A stretch of 64,000 nucleotides of DNA from positions 5,203,501-5,267,500 of the forward strand of contig CP064999.1 of NCBI GenBank assembly GCA_016700115.1, read 5' to 3'. Position 1 is the stretch's first letter. Each line of letters starts with the position of its first letter. Below the pieces are notes generated by a model. That model did not search any database, was not told the origin of the DNA, and saw nothing but the letters and a program-made list of their open reading frames with translations. The DNA is from Sphingobacteriales bacterium. Lineage in GTDB: Bacteria > Bacteroidota > Bacteroidia > Chitinophagales > UBA2359. Shown in pieces: positions 38,606 through 47,874 of this stretch. The position numbers and the translations under genes were made by a program.

Positions 38606-40630
38606 ATGATGAACAGACAAGAAGCAGAACAAAAATTAAAGACAATCTTTAAGTTCGATGGTTTTCACGATAATCAATGGTTGGTAATTGAACAAATCTT
38701 AAAAGGGCAAAGAGTATTGATGATTGCAAAAACCGGTTTTGGAAAATCGCTCTGCTTTCAATTTCCGGCCACACAATTTAAAGGAATTACCATTATTTTT
38801 TCACCGCTCGTTGCCTTGATGAGGGATCAGGTGCTTAAGCTCAGAGAACTGGGAATATCTGCAAACTATATATCTTACCAACATTCTGAAGAGGAAAATA
38901 ATCAAACCATAGAAGATGCCCTTAATGGAAAACTAAAACTCCTGTATATCCATCCGGCAAGGATGGAAAATGTCAATTGGTTGGAATCTGTAAAAAGTAC
39001 TAACTTTGATATTGCTATGGTTGTGGTTGACGAAGCTCATTGTATTTCTACATGGGGGCATGATTTTATACCTTCTTATCGCAAAATCATCAATTTAGTC
39101 AATTTGCTTCCGCTCAATTTTCCCGTATTAGCTACAACCGCCACAGCTACTAAAAGAGTGGAAGAGGACATAAAAACACAAATTGGTAAAAACATGGTTT
39201 CTGTCAGAGATAAACTGATGAGACCTAATCTAAACCTCTTTGTTATACACGTAGAATCGGAAGATGAAAAAATGGTATGGCTTGGCCAAAACTTAGAAAA
39301 TATGGCGGGTACCGGTGTGGTTTATACCGGCACGATTGTGATGACCGAAATATACGCCAAATGGTTTGAATACCTGAACCTTCATGCAGTTCATTATAAT
39401 TCAAGAATTGATACCGAAACTAAAAAGGAAATTGAATCCGGTTTAATGAATAATAAATATAAATGCGTTGTGAGCACTAATGCTTTGGGTATGGGAATAG
39501 ACAAACCGGATATTCGATTTGTCGTACATACTCAAATTCCTGTATCGCCCATTCACTATTACCAGGAAATCGGCAGAGCAGGAAGAGACGGATTGACATC
39601 CTATATTATCCTGTTTTACAACAAGAACGATGATAGCGCTCTGCCTTTATCCTTTATAGAAGGCGGAAGACCGGAAATCAAAAAGTATCAAAAAGTACTG
39701 GATGTAATACAGTCCGAAAGATTGGGCTTGCATGGCATCATTAAGAAAACAAATTTGAAACAAACACAAGTACAGGTAATATTAGCAGATTTGATAGCAC
39801 AAGGAATAGTGGTAGAAGTGATAGACAATAAAAGCAAAAAATATGAGTATGTGTTTGGTGCACCGATATTAAACACCCAACCCTTTGAATCATTGAGAGC
39901 ATCAAAATTGAAAGAATTTGATGAAATGCTTAACTATTTGAATACAAAAGATTGCAGAATGAATTTCTTGTGCAATTTTTTGGGCGATTCTCCCTCAAAT
40001 AACTGTGGAGTTTGTGATAACTGTCGCAACAAGGTTAAAAGTGTCAAAATGACCAAAGAATGGGAAGAAAAACTGGTAGATTTTAGAGAAAATTATTTTC
40101 CTGTTCTGGAAGTTGAAAATAAAACCACCCGATTGGTAAACGGTGTTGCCGCTTCATATTTTGGGATTTCAAATGTTGGTCAGGCAATACATCGCAGCAA
40201 ATATGAACACGGAGGCGATTTCCCGGATTGGTTGCTCAGATTAACTCTCAAAGCATTTTACCGCAATTTTGGAAAAGAAAATTTTGATTTGGTGATTTAT
40301 GTTCCTCCTACAGTTAGTGGAGATTTGGTTCAGAATTTTGCAGTCAAATTAGCCGGTTCCTTGAAAATAAAAATCTCGCACGGTTTGAAGAAAAACAGAA
40401 TCACACAATCCCAAAAGATATTTCAAACCGGACTTTTAAAAACTGACAACATAAAAGATTCGTTTACCTTTGACAATCCTGCTGAAATTGTCGGAAAAAG
40501 CATTTTACTGGTAGATGATATTTTTGACAGCGGAGCGACTATTAAAGAAATCGGTAAGTATTTATCTAAATTGGGAGCGGTTAACATAACTCCTTTAGTG
40601 ATAGCAAAAACAGTTGGCGGAGATATATGA
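38606..40630 (+). CDS. RecQ-family helicase fused to a phosphoribosyltransferase domain
   Basis: A 674-residue SF2 helicase. Walker A AKTGFGKS (Lys47), DEAH box VVVDEAHCISTWGHDF (Asp142), motif VI region QEIGRAGRDG (near 320) and a zinc-type Cys cluster at Cys449/455/466/469/472 define a RecQ core with RecQ-Ct zinc region. In place of HRDC, residues about 560-674 form a type I PRTase fold with the PRPP loop ILLVDDIFDSGAT (residues 633-645), as in ComF-type proteins. The stop overlaps the next start (ATGA), so translation is coupled. Likely unwinds DNA; the PRTase substrate is unknown. RecQ-PRTase fusions paired with DprA-like genes suggest a defence or DNA-uptake role. Confidence 0.85.
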   Translation: MMNRQEAEQKLKTIFKFDGFHDNQWLVIEQILKGQRVLMIAKTGFGKSLCFQFPATQFKGITIIFSPLVALMRDQVLKLRELGISANYISYQHSEEENNQTIEDALNGKLKLLYIHPARMENVNWLESVKSTNFDIAMVVVDEAHCISTWGHDFIPSYRKIINLVNLLPLNFPVLATTATATKRVEEDIKTQIGKNMVSVRDKLMRPNLNLFVIHVESEDEKMVWLGQNLENMAGTGVVYTGTIVMTEIYAKWFEYLNLHAVHYNSRIDTETKKEIESGLMNNKYKCVVSTNALGMGIDKPDIRFVVHTQIPVSPIHYYQEIGRAGRDGLTSYIILFYNKNDDSALPLSFIEGGRPEIKKYQKVLDVIQSERLGLHGIIKKTNLKQTQVQVILADLIAQGIVVEVIDNKSKKYEYVFGAPILNTQPFESLRASKLKEFDEMLNYLNTKDCRMNFLCNFLGDSPSNNCGVCDNCRNKVKSVKMTKEWEEKLVDFRENYFPVLEVENKTTRLVNGVAASYFGISNVGQAIHRSKYEHGGDFPDWLLRLTLKAFYRNFGKENFDLVIYVPPTVSGDLVQNFAVKLAGSLKIKISHGLKKNRITQSQKIFQTGLLKTDNIKDSFTFDNPAEIVGKSILLVDDIFDSGATIKEIGKYLSKLGAVNITPLVIAKTVGGDI

Positions 40631-41769
40631 AACAATATACAGAAATACCCTATTGGATAACCCTGGCTCATTTGCCAAAATGGGGAGCAGAAAAAATTAA
40701 CCGTTTAGTCGTGAAAATTATACACGACTACCAAATGACTCTCGAAGACTTCTTTCAATCAGAAAATGAATGGCAGGATAAGTTTGGACTATCAGCCAAC
40801 GAAATATCAGACCTTCGAAATGCTAAAACCGAATTGCCTAATAATGCTTTTTTAGCGGAAGATTTGCTCTCACAGGGATTTGAGGTCATTCCAATCAGTT
40901 CGGATGAATATTCTAAAACCCTGAAAAACAATTTAAAAGTCAAAGCTCCAACTGTATTATATATAAAAGGAAATAAAAAAATATTGCTTGAAGAAAGCAT
41001 CGCTATTGTAGGCAGCCGCAATGCGGAAGAAATTTCTTTAAAATTTGCAGATAATATCGCAAAATCCGCTTCCAAAGCATTTGAAGTGGTGGTTAGTGGT
41101 TTTGCAAAAGGTGTTGACAAACAAGCATTAGACAGTGCTTTACATTACAAGGGGCAAAGTATCATTGTCTTGCCTCAGGGAGTTATGACGTTTGGTTCAG
41201 GAATAAAACAGTATTATAAAAGCATTGTTACAGGTGATGTTTTGGTATTAAGTGTTTTTCATCCAAAATCTGCCTGGAGCTCCGGGTTGGCAATGGCCAG
41301 AAATCCTATCATTTATGCGCTTGCCTCAAAAATATATGTAGCCCAATCTTCTGATTCCGGAGGAACATGGTCCGGTGTTTTGGATGGTTTAAAAAAAGGA
41401 CGGATTATTTTTGTCCGAAAACCTGCTGAAGATGAAATAAACGCCAATCTTACCTTGATTGAAAAAGGTGCTAAACCGGTTGATATGGAAGGTAATCTTT
41501 TAGAGACTGTTTCTGAAGAGCCAATATTTGCTTCAGCAAAAGAAACTGATAAAATAAAACAATCCGATACTGACTGGAAGAACAGAGTGGTTAGTCTGCT
41601 GGAGAAACAAGCAATGACCTCCGCGCAAATTCTTGAGGCAACTCAACTGAATATGACGGAAAAAGAACTGGTCAAAAAACTGAAAACCCTGCCTTTTATT
41701 CATACACTCAAAAAGTCCAAAACTGTCCTGTTTACAATAAAACATGAAAATCCGACTTTGTTTTCTTAG
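40627..41769 (+). CDS. DprA-like protein (divergent Rossmann/LOG fold)
   Basis: A 380-residue protein, overlapping the upstream gene by 4 bp (ATGA). The centre has the DprA signature fold: IAIVGSRNAEE (near 123), VVSGFAKGVDKQALDSALHY (near 152), IIVLPQGVMTFG and RNPIIYALASKIYVAQSSD then GGTW in place of the usual SGT. The C-terminal 70 residues resemble a winged helix (KQAMTSAQILEATQLNMTEK). It is clearly DprA-related but diverged from the natural-competence DprA, consistent with a dedicated partner of the RecQ-PRTase. No comF, comEC or recA neighbours. Confidence 0.82.
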   Translation: MKQYTEIPYWITLAHLPKWGAEKINRLVVKIIHDYQMTLEDFFQSENEWQDKFGLSANEISDLRNAKTELPNNAFLAEDLLSQGFEVIPISSDEYSKTLKNNLKVKAPTVLYIKGNKKILLEESIAIVGSRNAEEISLKFADNIAKSASKAFEVVVSGFAKGVDKQALDSALHYKGQSIIVLPQGVMTFGSGIKQYYKSIVTGDVLVLSVFHPKSAWSSGLAMARNPIIYALASKIYVAQSSDSGGTWSGVLDGLKKGRIIFVRKPAEDEINANLTLIEKGAKPVDMEGNLLETVSEEPIFASAKETDKIKQSDTDWKNRVVSLLEKQAMTSAQILEATQLNMTEKELVKKLKTLPFIHTLKKSKTVLFTIKHENPTLFS

Positions 41770-41851
41770 TCCATGAATCTGTGATTTTACAATTCATGGA
41801 AACTATTCTTCCTGTCTCTTTGGATGGAAGACTGTTTTTTTAAATTTTAGA

Positions 41852-43600
41852 TTATTTTGAAAGTTGCCATTCTTTCAAAATGTTCAGGTCTTTTACCAGA
41901 TATACTGTTATATTTTTTTGTTCTTCCACTTTTTCAAATGAAGCAGGGGGCTGTTTTACAAAATCCGGGTAATGCTCCCAACCCTTTCCACTCATCCATT
42001 GAGTATGCCCGTTTAACAAAATATAGGTCGCTACCTCTTCTTTAAATGGATAGGTTTTAGCTTCTTTGAAAGTAATAAACGTATGTTTTCCGGTTTGAAA
42101 ACCATAATAATAACGGGCAAAGTTTTTTTGAACTTCGTTTGTTATGATAACTGCATGATGAGGCATTGGTTTAAAAAAACCGTAGATAAGTTGTTTTTGA
42201 ACCGAATAAGCATTGTTTTGAGCACTGTAAATATGATAGACCTGATATCCGGACATGATAAATACAAACCCTGCAGCAAAAGCCCAATAGACAAACCCTT
42301 TTGATTTATTACCGGATTCATGCTTGCTGTTTTCGGAGTTAAATGATTGTTTTTGTTGTGAACGAAAGGCAGGTAAAAGGCTTCTGCCTCCAAACAACAA
42401 AGTCATCGGCAAATATATCAGCACTAAAATCCCATATTGCTGTTGAAAAAAGGTAATTGCCGATAAAACGAGTGGTAAAATCACCCAAAACCATTTGTTT
42501 TCGGCAAATTTAAAAAACCTTTGAAGTTCAGTTCCTGCAACGATGGCAGCCGGAGGAATGAAAAACAGATAATGCCTTGGATCGGGACACATCGGCATAT
42601 AATGCCTGAAAGAGGTGGTCCAAAAATATCCGGAGAGAAACAACAATGCGGATACAACTAACCAATATACGTTACCATCGGCTAACGTATATAACGCTTT
42701 AAATTTTATCCTGAAAAATGACGGAACAGCAAAAGCAATACCTATGATCATACCCCCCGAAACAAATACAAAGAATTGTTTGTAAGTAATTCTTTCTATC
42801 AGGTTTTTCCAGGGTAACCGGTCAAAACTACATTCGGGCATAAAATAACCGTTTCCATCTATGGCGTGAAACCTCGAAAAAGGATGCCCGGTAAGTTTCC
42901 AAATCCAACCAAAATAAATCAAAAGCAAGATAGCACCAATCGTAAAGCTAAACAGCCAAAAATCAACGTTTCTTTTGTGTAATATGTCAGAAAAAAACAC
43001 CCAAGCCAATGCAGGAACAACAAACCATATCGTCTCTTTGGCTAAAAAACCGAATAACAAAAAGGCACAAAACACAAAAGCATGCCCGGCGGCATTGGAT
43101 AAGCCTGTATTTGTTGAAATATATCTGAACCGGTAAATCGAAGTAAACGCGCCCATTGTTGAAAAAGCCACCAAAGAATCGGGCATCACTTTGTCCGAAT
43201 AAAAAAATGTCCAGTTATTCAGACAAAACAAAGTGAGCGAAAGACATACAGCAATCGCAGAGCGATTGGGATGGGCAGATAACACCATCCAAGCGGTTAA
43301 AAAAGTAATCAACAACGGCATGGTTGATGCTGCTGCATCATTGACCCCAAACAACCAAAAACTCAATCCAACTAAACCTGAGATTGCAGTCCTGTAAGAG
43401 AAATGATCGTCGTTAAAAGAAAAAGTGTGGGAAGCAATTTGTTGGGCATATTCACAATATATCATATCGTCATAGCCAAAATGCCCTACATAGCCCAAAA
43501 TGCGATGAAGCAACATAAACCCAAACATTGCCAGCAAAAAGATATACCCGTTGGTAATAGTCTTTTGCAAAATTGGGTAGTTGGACATAGTTTCAGGCAA
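41852..43600 (-). CDS. Membrane glycosyltransferase (GT39/ArnT-like, PMT superfamily)
   Basis: A 582-residue protein with about 12 transmembrane helices. The first extracytoplasmic loop has the catalytic Asp pair GYDDMIYCEYAQQI near residue 42, diagnostic of lipid-phosphate-sugar-dependent GT-C enzymes such as PMTs and ArnT. A C-terminal soluble domain of about 130 residues follows. It probably moves a sugar from a polyprenyl carrier onto protein or lipid in the envelope. It converges with the DprA-like gene and is followed upstream by fabI on the same strand (122-bp gap). Confidence 0.8.
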   Translation of the reverse strand: MPETMSNYPILQKTITNGYIFLLAMFGFMLLHRILGYVGHFGYDDMIYCEYAQQIASHTFSFNDDHFSYRTAISGLVGLSFWLFGVNDAAASTMPLLITFLTAWMVLSAHPNRSAIAVCLSLTLFCLNNWTFFYSDKVMPDSLVAFSTMGAFTSIYRFRYISTNTGLSNAAGHAFVFCAFLLFGFLAKETIWFVVPALAWVFFSDILHKRNVDFWLFSFTIGAILLLIYFGWIWKLTGHPFSRFHAIDGNGYFMPECSFDRLPWKNLIERITYKQFFVFVSGGMIIGIAFAVPSFFRIKFKALYTLADGNVYWLVVSALLFLSGYFWTTSFRHYMPMCPDPRHYLFFIPPAAIVAGTELQRFFKFAENKWFWVILPLVLSAITFFQQQYGILVLIYLPMTLLFGGRSLLPAFRSQQKQSFNSENSKHESGNKSKGFVYWAFAAGFVFIMSGYQVYHIYSAQNNAYSVQKQLIYGFFKPMPHHAVIITNEVQKNFARYYYGFQTGKHTFITFKEAKTYPFKEEVATYILLNGHTQWMSGKGWEHYPDFVKQPPASFEKVEEQKNITVYLVKDLNILKEWQLSK

Positions 43601-43722
43601 TTACCGCTAAAATAAAGATTTCGGTTTGTGATGATTAAATTTAATCCCAATACTTACTAAAAGAATGGGCAAATTAGAAAGAAAGTCCAAACCCTGATAT
43701 TCAAAAAGAATCCTTTGGCTAC

Positions 43723-44547
43723 TTATTCCGGGCTATTCTTTTCCAACAATTCCATAAATACCGGGCTCATGCCCATGCTGGAAAATCCGCCATCGTGAAA
43801 CAGATTTTGCATCGTAACATAACGGGTAAGGTCTGAAAACAAAGTGATACAATAATCGGCGCAGGCTTCTGCAGGTGCATTTCCCAACGGCGACATTTTA
43901 TCGGCATATTCAAAAAAATGGTCAAATCCCTTGATGCCTGTTCCTGCTGTGGTAATAGTTGGTGATTGTGAAATTGTATTTACCCTGACCTTTTTGCTTG
44001 TGCCATAATAATAACCAAAGGTTCGGGCAATTGATTCAAGCATAGCCTTAGCATCAGACATGTCGTTATAGTCGGGAAATGTTCGTTGTGCGGCAATATA
44101 GCTGAGCGCAACTACCGAAGCCCATTCATTCAAAGCGTCTTTTTTATAGGCAGTTTGCAAAGTTTTATGCAAAGACATTGCCGAGACATCAATGGTTTGG
44201 GCATAAAACTGATAATTCAAATCAGTATAGGCCTTTTTTTTCCGAACATTCGGGGACATTCCGATAGAGTGCAATACAAAATCGAGTTTCCCGCCTAATA
44301 TATCCATAGACTGTTGAAACAAATTTTCGAGGTCGGTTTCCAAAGTCGCATCAGCCGGAATAATTTCAGCTCCGCAAACAGTTGCCAACTCTTTGATTTG
44401 CCCTAAACGCATGGCAACCGGAGCATTGGTCAGCGTAAATTTTGCTCCCTCTTCGTGTGCTCGCAAAGCTATTTTCCAGGCGATGGATTTTTCGTCTAAT
44501 GCGCCAAAAATGATGCCCTTTTTACCATTTAACAGATTGTTAGCCAT
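43723..44547 (-). CDS. fabI: Enoyl-[acyl-carrier-protein] reductase (NADH)
   Basis: A 274-residue short-chain-dehydrogenase-type FabI, the last reduction step of each fatty acid elongation cycle. Start region GIIFGALDEKSIAWKIAL binds NADH. ALSYIAAQRTFPDYNDMSDA then KAMLESIARTF contains the FabI active-site Tyr-x6-Lys (Y-N-D-M-S-D-A-K). C-terminal FHDGGFSSMGMSP is typical. Gap of 78 bp to metK upstream, same strand. Confidence 0.95.
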   Translation of the reverse strand: MANNLLNGKKGIIFGALDEKSIAWKIALRAHEEGAKFTLTNAPVAMRLGQIKELATVCGAEIIPADATLETDLENLFQQSMDILGGKLDFVLHSIGMSPNVRKKKAYTDLNYQFYAQTIDVSAMSLHKTLQTAYKKDALNEWASVVALSYIAAQRTFPDYNDMSDAKAMLESIARTFGYYYGTSKKVRVNTISQSPTITTAGTGIKGFDHFFEYADKMSPLGNAPAEACADYCITLFSDLTRYVTMQNLFHDGGFSSMGMSPVFMELLEKNSPE

Positions 44548-44625
44548 AATCAGCGTTCGTTTGTAGTTGGAGAAGTTCGGAGAAAAAAAACCTGTTAAGG
44601 ACGTTAAAATCCCGGAGGTTATGAA

Positions 44626-45885
44626 TTAAAGGTTAAAAAGTTTTCTCAAGGTTTCGACTTTGTCTAATTTTTCCCAGGTAAAAGTTTCGTGGCCATTGTG
44701 AGAAGAGGGCAACCGTCCCATGTGCCCATAGGCAGAAGTTGGTGAATAAATAGGCTTTTTCAAACCAAGATGCTTAATAATTGCACTGGGTCTAAGGTCA
44801 AACACCTCTTTCACTTTTTCTGATATTTGGGCATCTGTCAGAATACTGCCGTTTTCTTTAACCTTGGCTGTTCCGTAAGTATTGATATATAGTCCTACCG
44901 GTTCGGCAACCCCAATGGCATAGGCTACTTGTACCAAAACCTGATCGGCGATACCGGCAGCCACCATGTTTTTAGCAATATGGCGAGTAGCATAAGCTGC
45001 TGAACGGTCAACTTTTGAGGCATCTTTACCCGAAAAAGCTCCGCCACCATGCGCACCTTTTCCGCCATAAGTGTCCACAATAATTTTGCGTCCGGTAAGT
45101 CCTGTATCTCCATGAGGTCCGCCAATTACAAACTTTCCGGTCGGGTTAATATAATAGCGGATATTACCGGCAAACAAATGATGGAGTCGTTCCGGCAGTT
45201 TTTCTTTCACTCTTGGAATGAGGTGCATCAAAACATCTTCATAAATAGATTTTTGCATGGCAATATCTGCATCGCTTTGGTGCCGGCCATCGTAAGTTTT
45301 GATGAAATCATCGTGTTGCGTAGAAACAACAATGGTATCAATAGCAATGGGCTGATGCACATCATTGTAAAGAATAGTTACCTGACTTTTGGCATCGGGC
45401 CTTAGATAAGTCATAACTTTACCTTCTCTTCGGATATCTGCCAATTCACGCAAAAGCAAATGCGACAATTCGAGCGGAAGCGGCATGTAATTATCCGTCT
45501 CGTTGGTTGCATATCCAAACATCATACCCTGATCACCGGCCCCTTGTTCTTCTTCTTGCTGACGTTCAACCCCACGGTTTATATCGGCAGATTGTTCGTG
45601 AAGGGCAGAGATTACTCCGCAAGATTCTGCATCAAACTGATATTCTGATTTTGTATAGCCAATTCTGCGGATGACATCTCTCGCCGTTTTTTGAACATCT
45701 ACATAACAATTGCTTTTCACCTCGCCACTTATAACAACCAATCCGGTGGTTACCAATGTTTCACAGGCTACTTTTGATTCGGGATCTTGTTTCAAAAATT
45801 CGTCTAAGATGGCATCTGATATCTGGTCTGCTACTTTATCGGGATGTCCTTCTGAAACCGATTCCGAGGTAAATACGTAAGGCAT
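44626..45885 (-). CDS. metK: S-adenosylmethionine synthetase
   Basis: A 419-residue MetK making AdoMet from methionine and ATP. Hallmarks: FTSESVSEGHPDKVADQISD at the N-terminus, GAGDQGMMFGYATNETDNYM near 115, VIGGPHGDTGLTGRKIIVDT near 250, GGGAFSGKDASKVDRSAAY near 275 (P-loop-like GGGAFSGKD). Full length with all motifs. Same strand as fabI downstream; the next upstream gene is a TetR regulator after 149 bp. Confidence 0.97.
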   Translation of the reverse strand: MPYVFTSESVSEGHPDKVADQISDAILDEFLKQDPESKVACETLVTTGLVVISGEVKSNCYVDVQKTARDVIRRIGYTKSEYQFDAESCGVISALHEQSADINRGVERQQEEEQGAGDQGMMFGYATNETDNYMPLPLELSHLLLRELADIRREGKVMTYLRPDAKSQVTILYNDVHQPIAIDTIVVSTQHDDFIKTYDGRHQSDADIAMQKSIYEDVLMHLIPRVKEKLPERLHHLFAGNIRYYINPTGKFVIGGPHGDTGLTGRKIIVDTYGGKGAHGGGAFSGKDASKVDRSAAYATRHIAKNMVAAGIADQVLVQVAYAIGVAEPVGLYINTYGTAKVKENGSILTDAQISEKVKEVFDLRPSAIIKHLGLKKPIYSPTSAYGHMGRLPSSHNGHETFTWEKLDKVETLRKLFNL

Positions 45886-46034
45886 TACAGGATATTATTT
45901 TTGTTGGGTAATTTAAATAAATATTTTTGGCTTTTTTAATTCAAGCCCAAAAACGGCTGCAAAAATAGGCTATTTCAGGCTATTTTAAACCTATTTTCAG
46001 GAATAAGTGAAGGGGTTGTTCGGAAAATGGCAAT

Positions 46035-46664
46035 TTATTTGGAAACAAACAGAAATTTAATCAAATCAAATCCCGAATCGAGCACAGTTCTACCCATTAC
46101 ATCAAATGAAAAATTGACTACTTTCTCAATCAAAACATCCGTTTGTTCCTTGTTTTCACTCGTATCATTCAGCCAGAATTTAATCATTGCCGGAACTTCG
46201 AACCAAATTAAAGCGGCATAACGGCCGGTTAAAACAGATCGCCATTCTATTTCCTGAGTATCCAAGCCTTGTGTGATGAGTTGGTTGGCAAATGACAAAA
46301 ACAGGGTTTCAAATTGTTTCAGGCAATCGGGTGTTCCGAGGTTAAACCAGCTTTTTGAAAACGAAGCTTCTATAAAAGGCCGGTGTTTTTGGAGTGTTTC
46401 TTCCAAAGTATAAAAAAAGGAGAGCATTTTTTCCCGGGAAGTATAACCCTCATACAATTCAGGATCAGCACTTAACTGTGTCAGGGTTTCTGTAAAAAAA
46501 TCTGCCCAAATACTTTGCTCAATTTCTTTGGCATTACTGAAATGTTCCTGAACCATATCAGAGGCTATACCCATCGTACTTGCAAATCTGAACAGGGTAT
46601 GCCATTGATTGGGATGTTTGACCACATAATTCATGTAGTTCTGTTTTATCTGCTCTGAGGTCAT
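46035..46664 (-). CDS. TetR family regulator-like protein
   Basis: A 209-residue all-helical protein. The first 55 residues resemble a TetR HTH (HTLFRFASTMGIASDMVQEH with spacing of a winged/HTH recognition helix), and the C-terminal 150 residues are a TetR-like ligand/dimer domain (FFTETLTQLSADPELYEGYT, WSVLTGRYAALIWFEVPAM). The DNA-binding helix is less conserved than usual. Divergent from the adjacent glycosyltransferase gene, with a 47-bp gap that may hold its operator. Ligand unknown. Confidence 0.72.
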   Translation of the reverse strand: MTSEQIKQNYMNYVVKHPNQWHTLFRFASTMGIASDMVQEHFSNAKEIEQSIWADFFTETLTQLSADPELYEGYTSREKMLSFFYTLEETLQKHRPFIEASFSKSWFNLGTPDCLKQFETLFLSFANQLITQGLDTQEIEWRSVLTGRYAALIWFEVPAMIKFWLNDTSENKEQTDVLIEKVVNFSFDVMGRTVLDSGFDLIKFLFVSK

Positions 46665-46699
46665 AAAAATGATGAAATTAAAATTTGATTTTCAAATAG

Positions 46700-46707
46700 T
46701 ATCTTTG
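46700..46707 (+). promoter_or_regulatory. -7 promoter element TATCTTTG next to a start codon
   Basis: TATCTTTG lies only 4 bp before the ATG at 46712, so its transcript would start at or near the start codon. Either the mRNA is leaderless or the box is coincidental. Confidence 0.35.
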
Positions 46708-46711
46708 GGCA

Positions 46712-47836
46712 ATGACAACTGATTTGCACGTAATTAGTTTTGATGTGCCTTATCCGCCGGATTATGGAGGAGTGATGGATGTGTTTCACAAAATTAAGGC
46801 TTTATCGGCACTTGGGGTAACTATTTATTTGCATTGTTTTGTTTATCATCGCAAGCCTGCACCGGTTTTGTCCGAAATCTGCAAAGAGGTCTATTATTAT
46901 CCCCGAAAACCATTTGCGCTCCGCCTTCCTGTTACACTGCCTTATATCACCTCATCCCGTCAAAACGAACTGCTTTTAGAACGTTTGACCCAAAACCATG
47001 CGCCAATTTTGTTCGAAGGGCTTCACTCGTGTTACTATCTCAATCATCCGGATTTGAAAGACCGGTTTAAACTTGTGAGGATGCACAATATTGAAGCAGA
47101 TTATTATAAATTTTTGGGGCTAAGAGAAAAGATTTCGTTTAAAAAACTCTTTTTTCTGTTGGAATCTGTCCGGTTGAGACAATATGAAAAAGTTTTGCAA
47201 CACGCCACATCAGTAGCCGCAATATCATTTGCAGATAAAGAATATTTGACAACCGGTTTAGGCAATAAAGTCTGGCATCTTCCTGTATTTCATGGAAATA
47301 TGGAGTTTACCTCACAAACCGGAAATGGAAATTTTGCTTTGTACCACGGCAATTTATCGGTCAATGAAAACAGTCATACCGCTATGTATTTGGTCTGCGA
47401 AGTGTTTAACAAGTTACCTTATCCATTGATAATTGCCGGTAAAAACCCGCCTGAGTTTGTTCAAAAAGCAGTCGCCCGACAATCTAACTGCCGCTTATAT
47501 CCCAATCCAACGGATGAGCAAATGAATGAACTGATGCGTCAGGCACATATTCATGTTCTGCCGGCATTACAACCCACCGGCATAAAGTTGAAATTGCTCA
47601 ATGCATTGTGTCAGGGGAGATTTTGTTTGGTAAACACGGATATGATTGCCGGTACAGGGTTGGATTCGCTTTGTCATGTTTTTAAAAATACGGAAGAACT
47701 CACACGTCAAATTGAAATCTTGTTTGGGCAAAGTTTTTCCATAGACCATATCCGACAAAGAGAAGAACTTTTATCCGAACTTTATTCCGACTCAAAAAAT
47801 GCTAAAACCCTTTTGAACAAGTTAGAAAATCAATAA
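46712..47836 (+). CDS. Glycosyltransferase, GT4-like
   Basis: A 374-residue protein with a GT-B layout. The N-terminal half (PPDYGGVMDVFHKIKALSAL) resembles the acceptor domain of GT4 enzymes, and the C-terminal half (NFALYHGNLSVNENSHTAMY, HVLPALQPTGIKLKLLNAL, FVKNTEEL) resembles the donor domain with a diverged GPGG/E-x7-E region. No membrane segment. A role in capsule or polysaccharide synthesis is possible, but no gene cluster surrounds it. Confidence 0.75.
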   Translation: MTTDLHVISFDVPYPPDYGGVMDVFHKIKALSALGVTIYLHCFVYHRKPAPVLSEICKEVYYYPRKPFALRLPVTLPYITSSRQNELLLERLTQNHAPILFEGLHSCYYLNHPDLKDRFKLVRMHNIEADYYKFLGLREKISFKKLFFLLESVRLRQYEKVLQHATSVAAISFADKEYLTTGLGNKVWHLPVFHGNMEFTSQTGNGNFALYHGNLSVNENSHTAMYLVCEVFNKLPYPLIIAGKNPPEFVQKAVARQSNCRLYPNPTDEQMNELMRQAHIHVLPALQPTGIKLKLLNALCQGRFCLVNTDMIAGTGLDSLCHVFKNTEELTRQIEILFGQSFSIDHIRQREELLSELYSDSKNAKTLLNKLENQ

Positions 47837-47874
47837 GTGTTGGTGAGATTTCGTACAAACTGAAATAAAACCCG

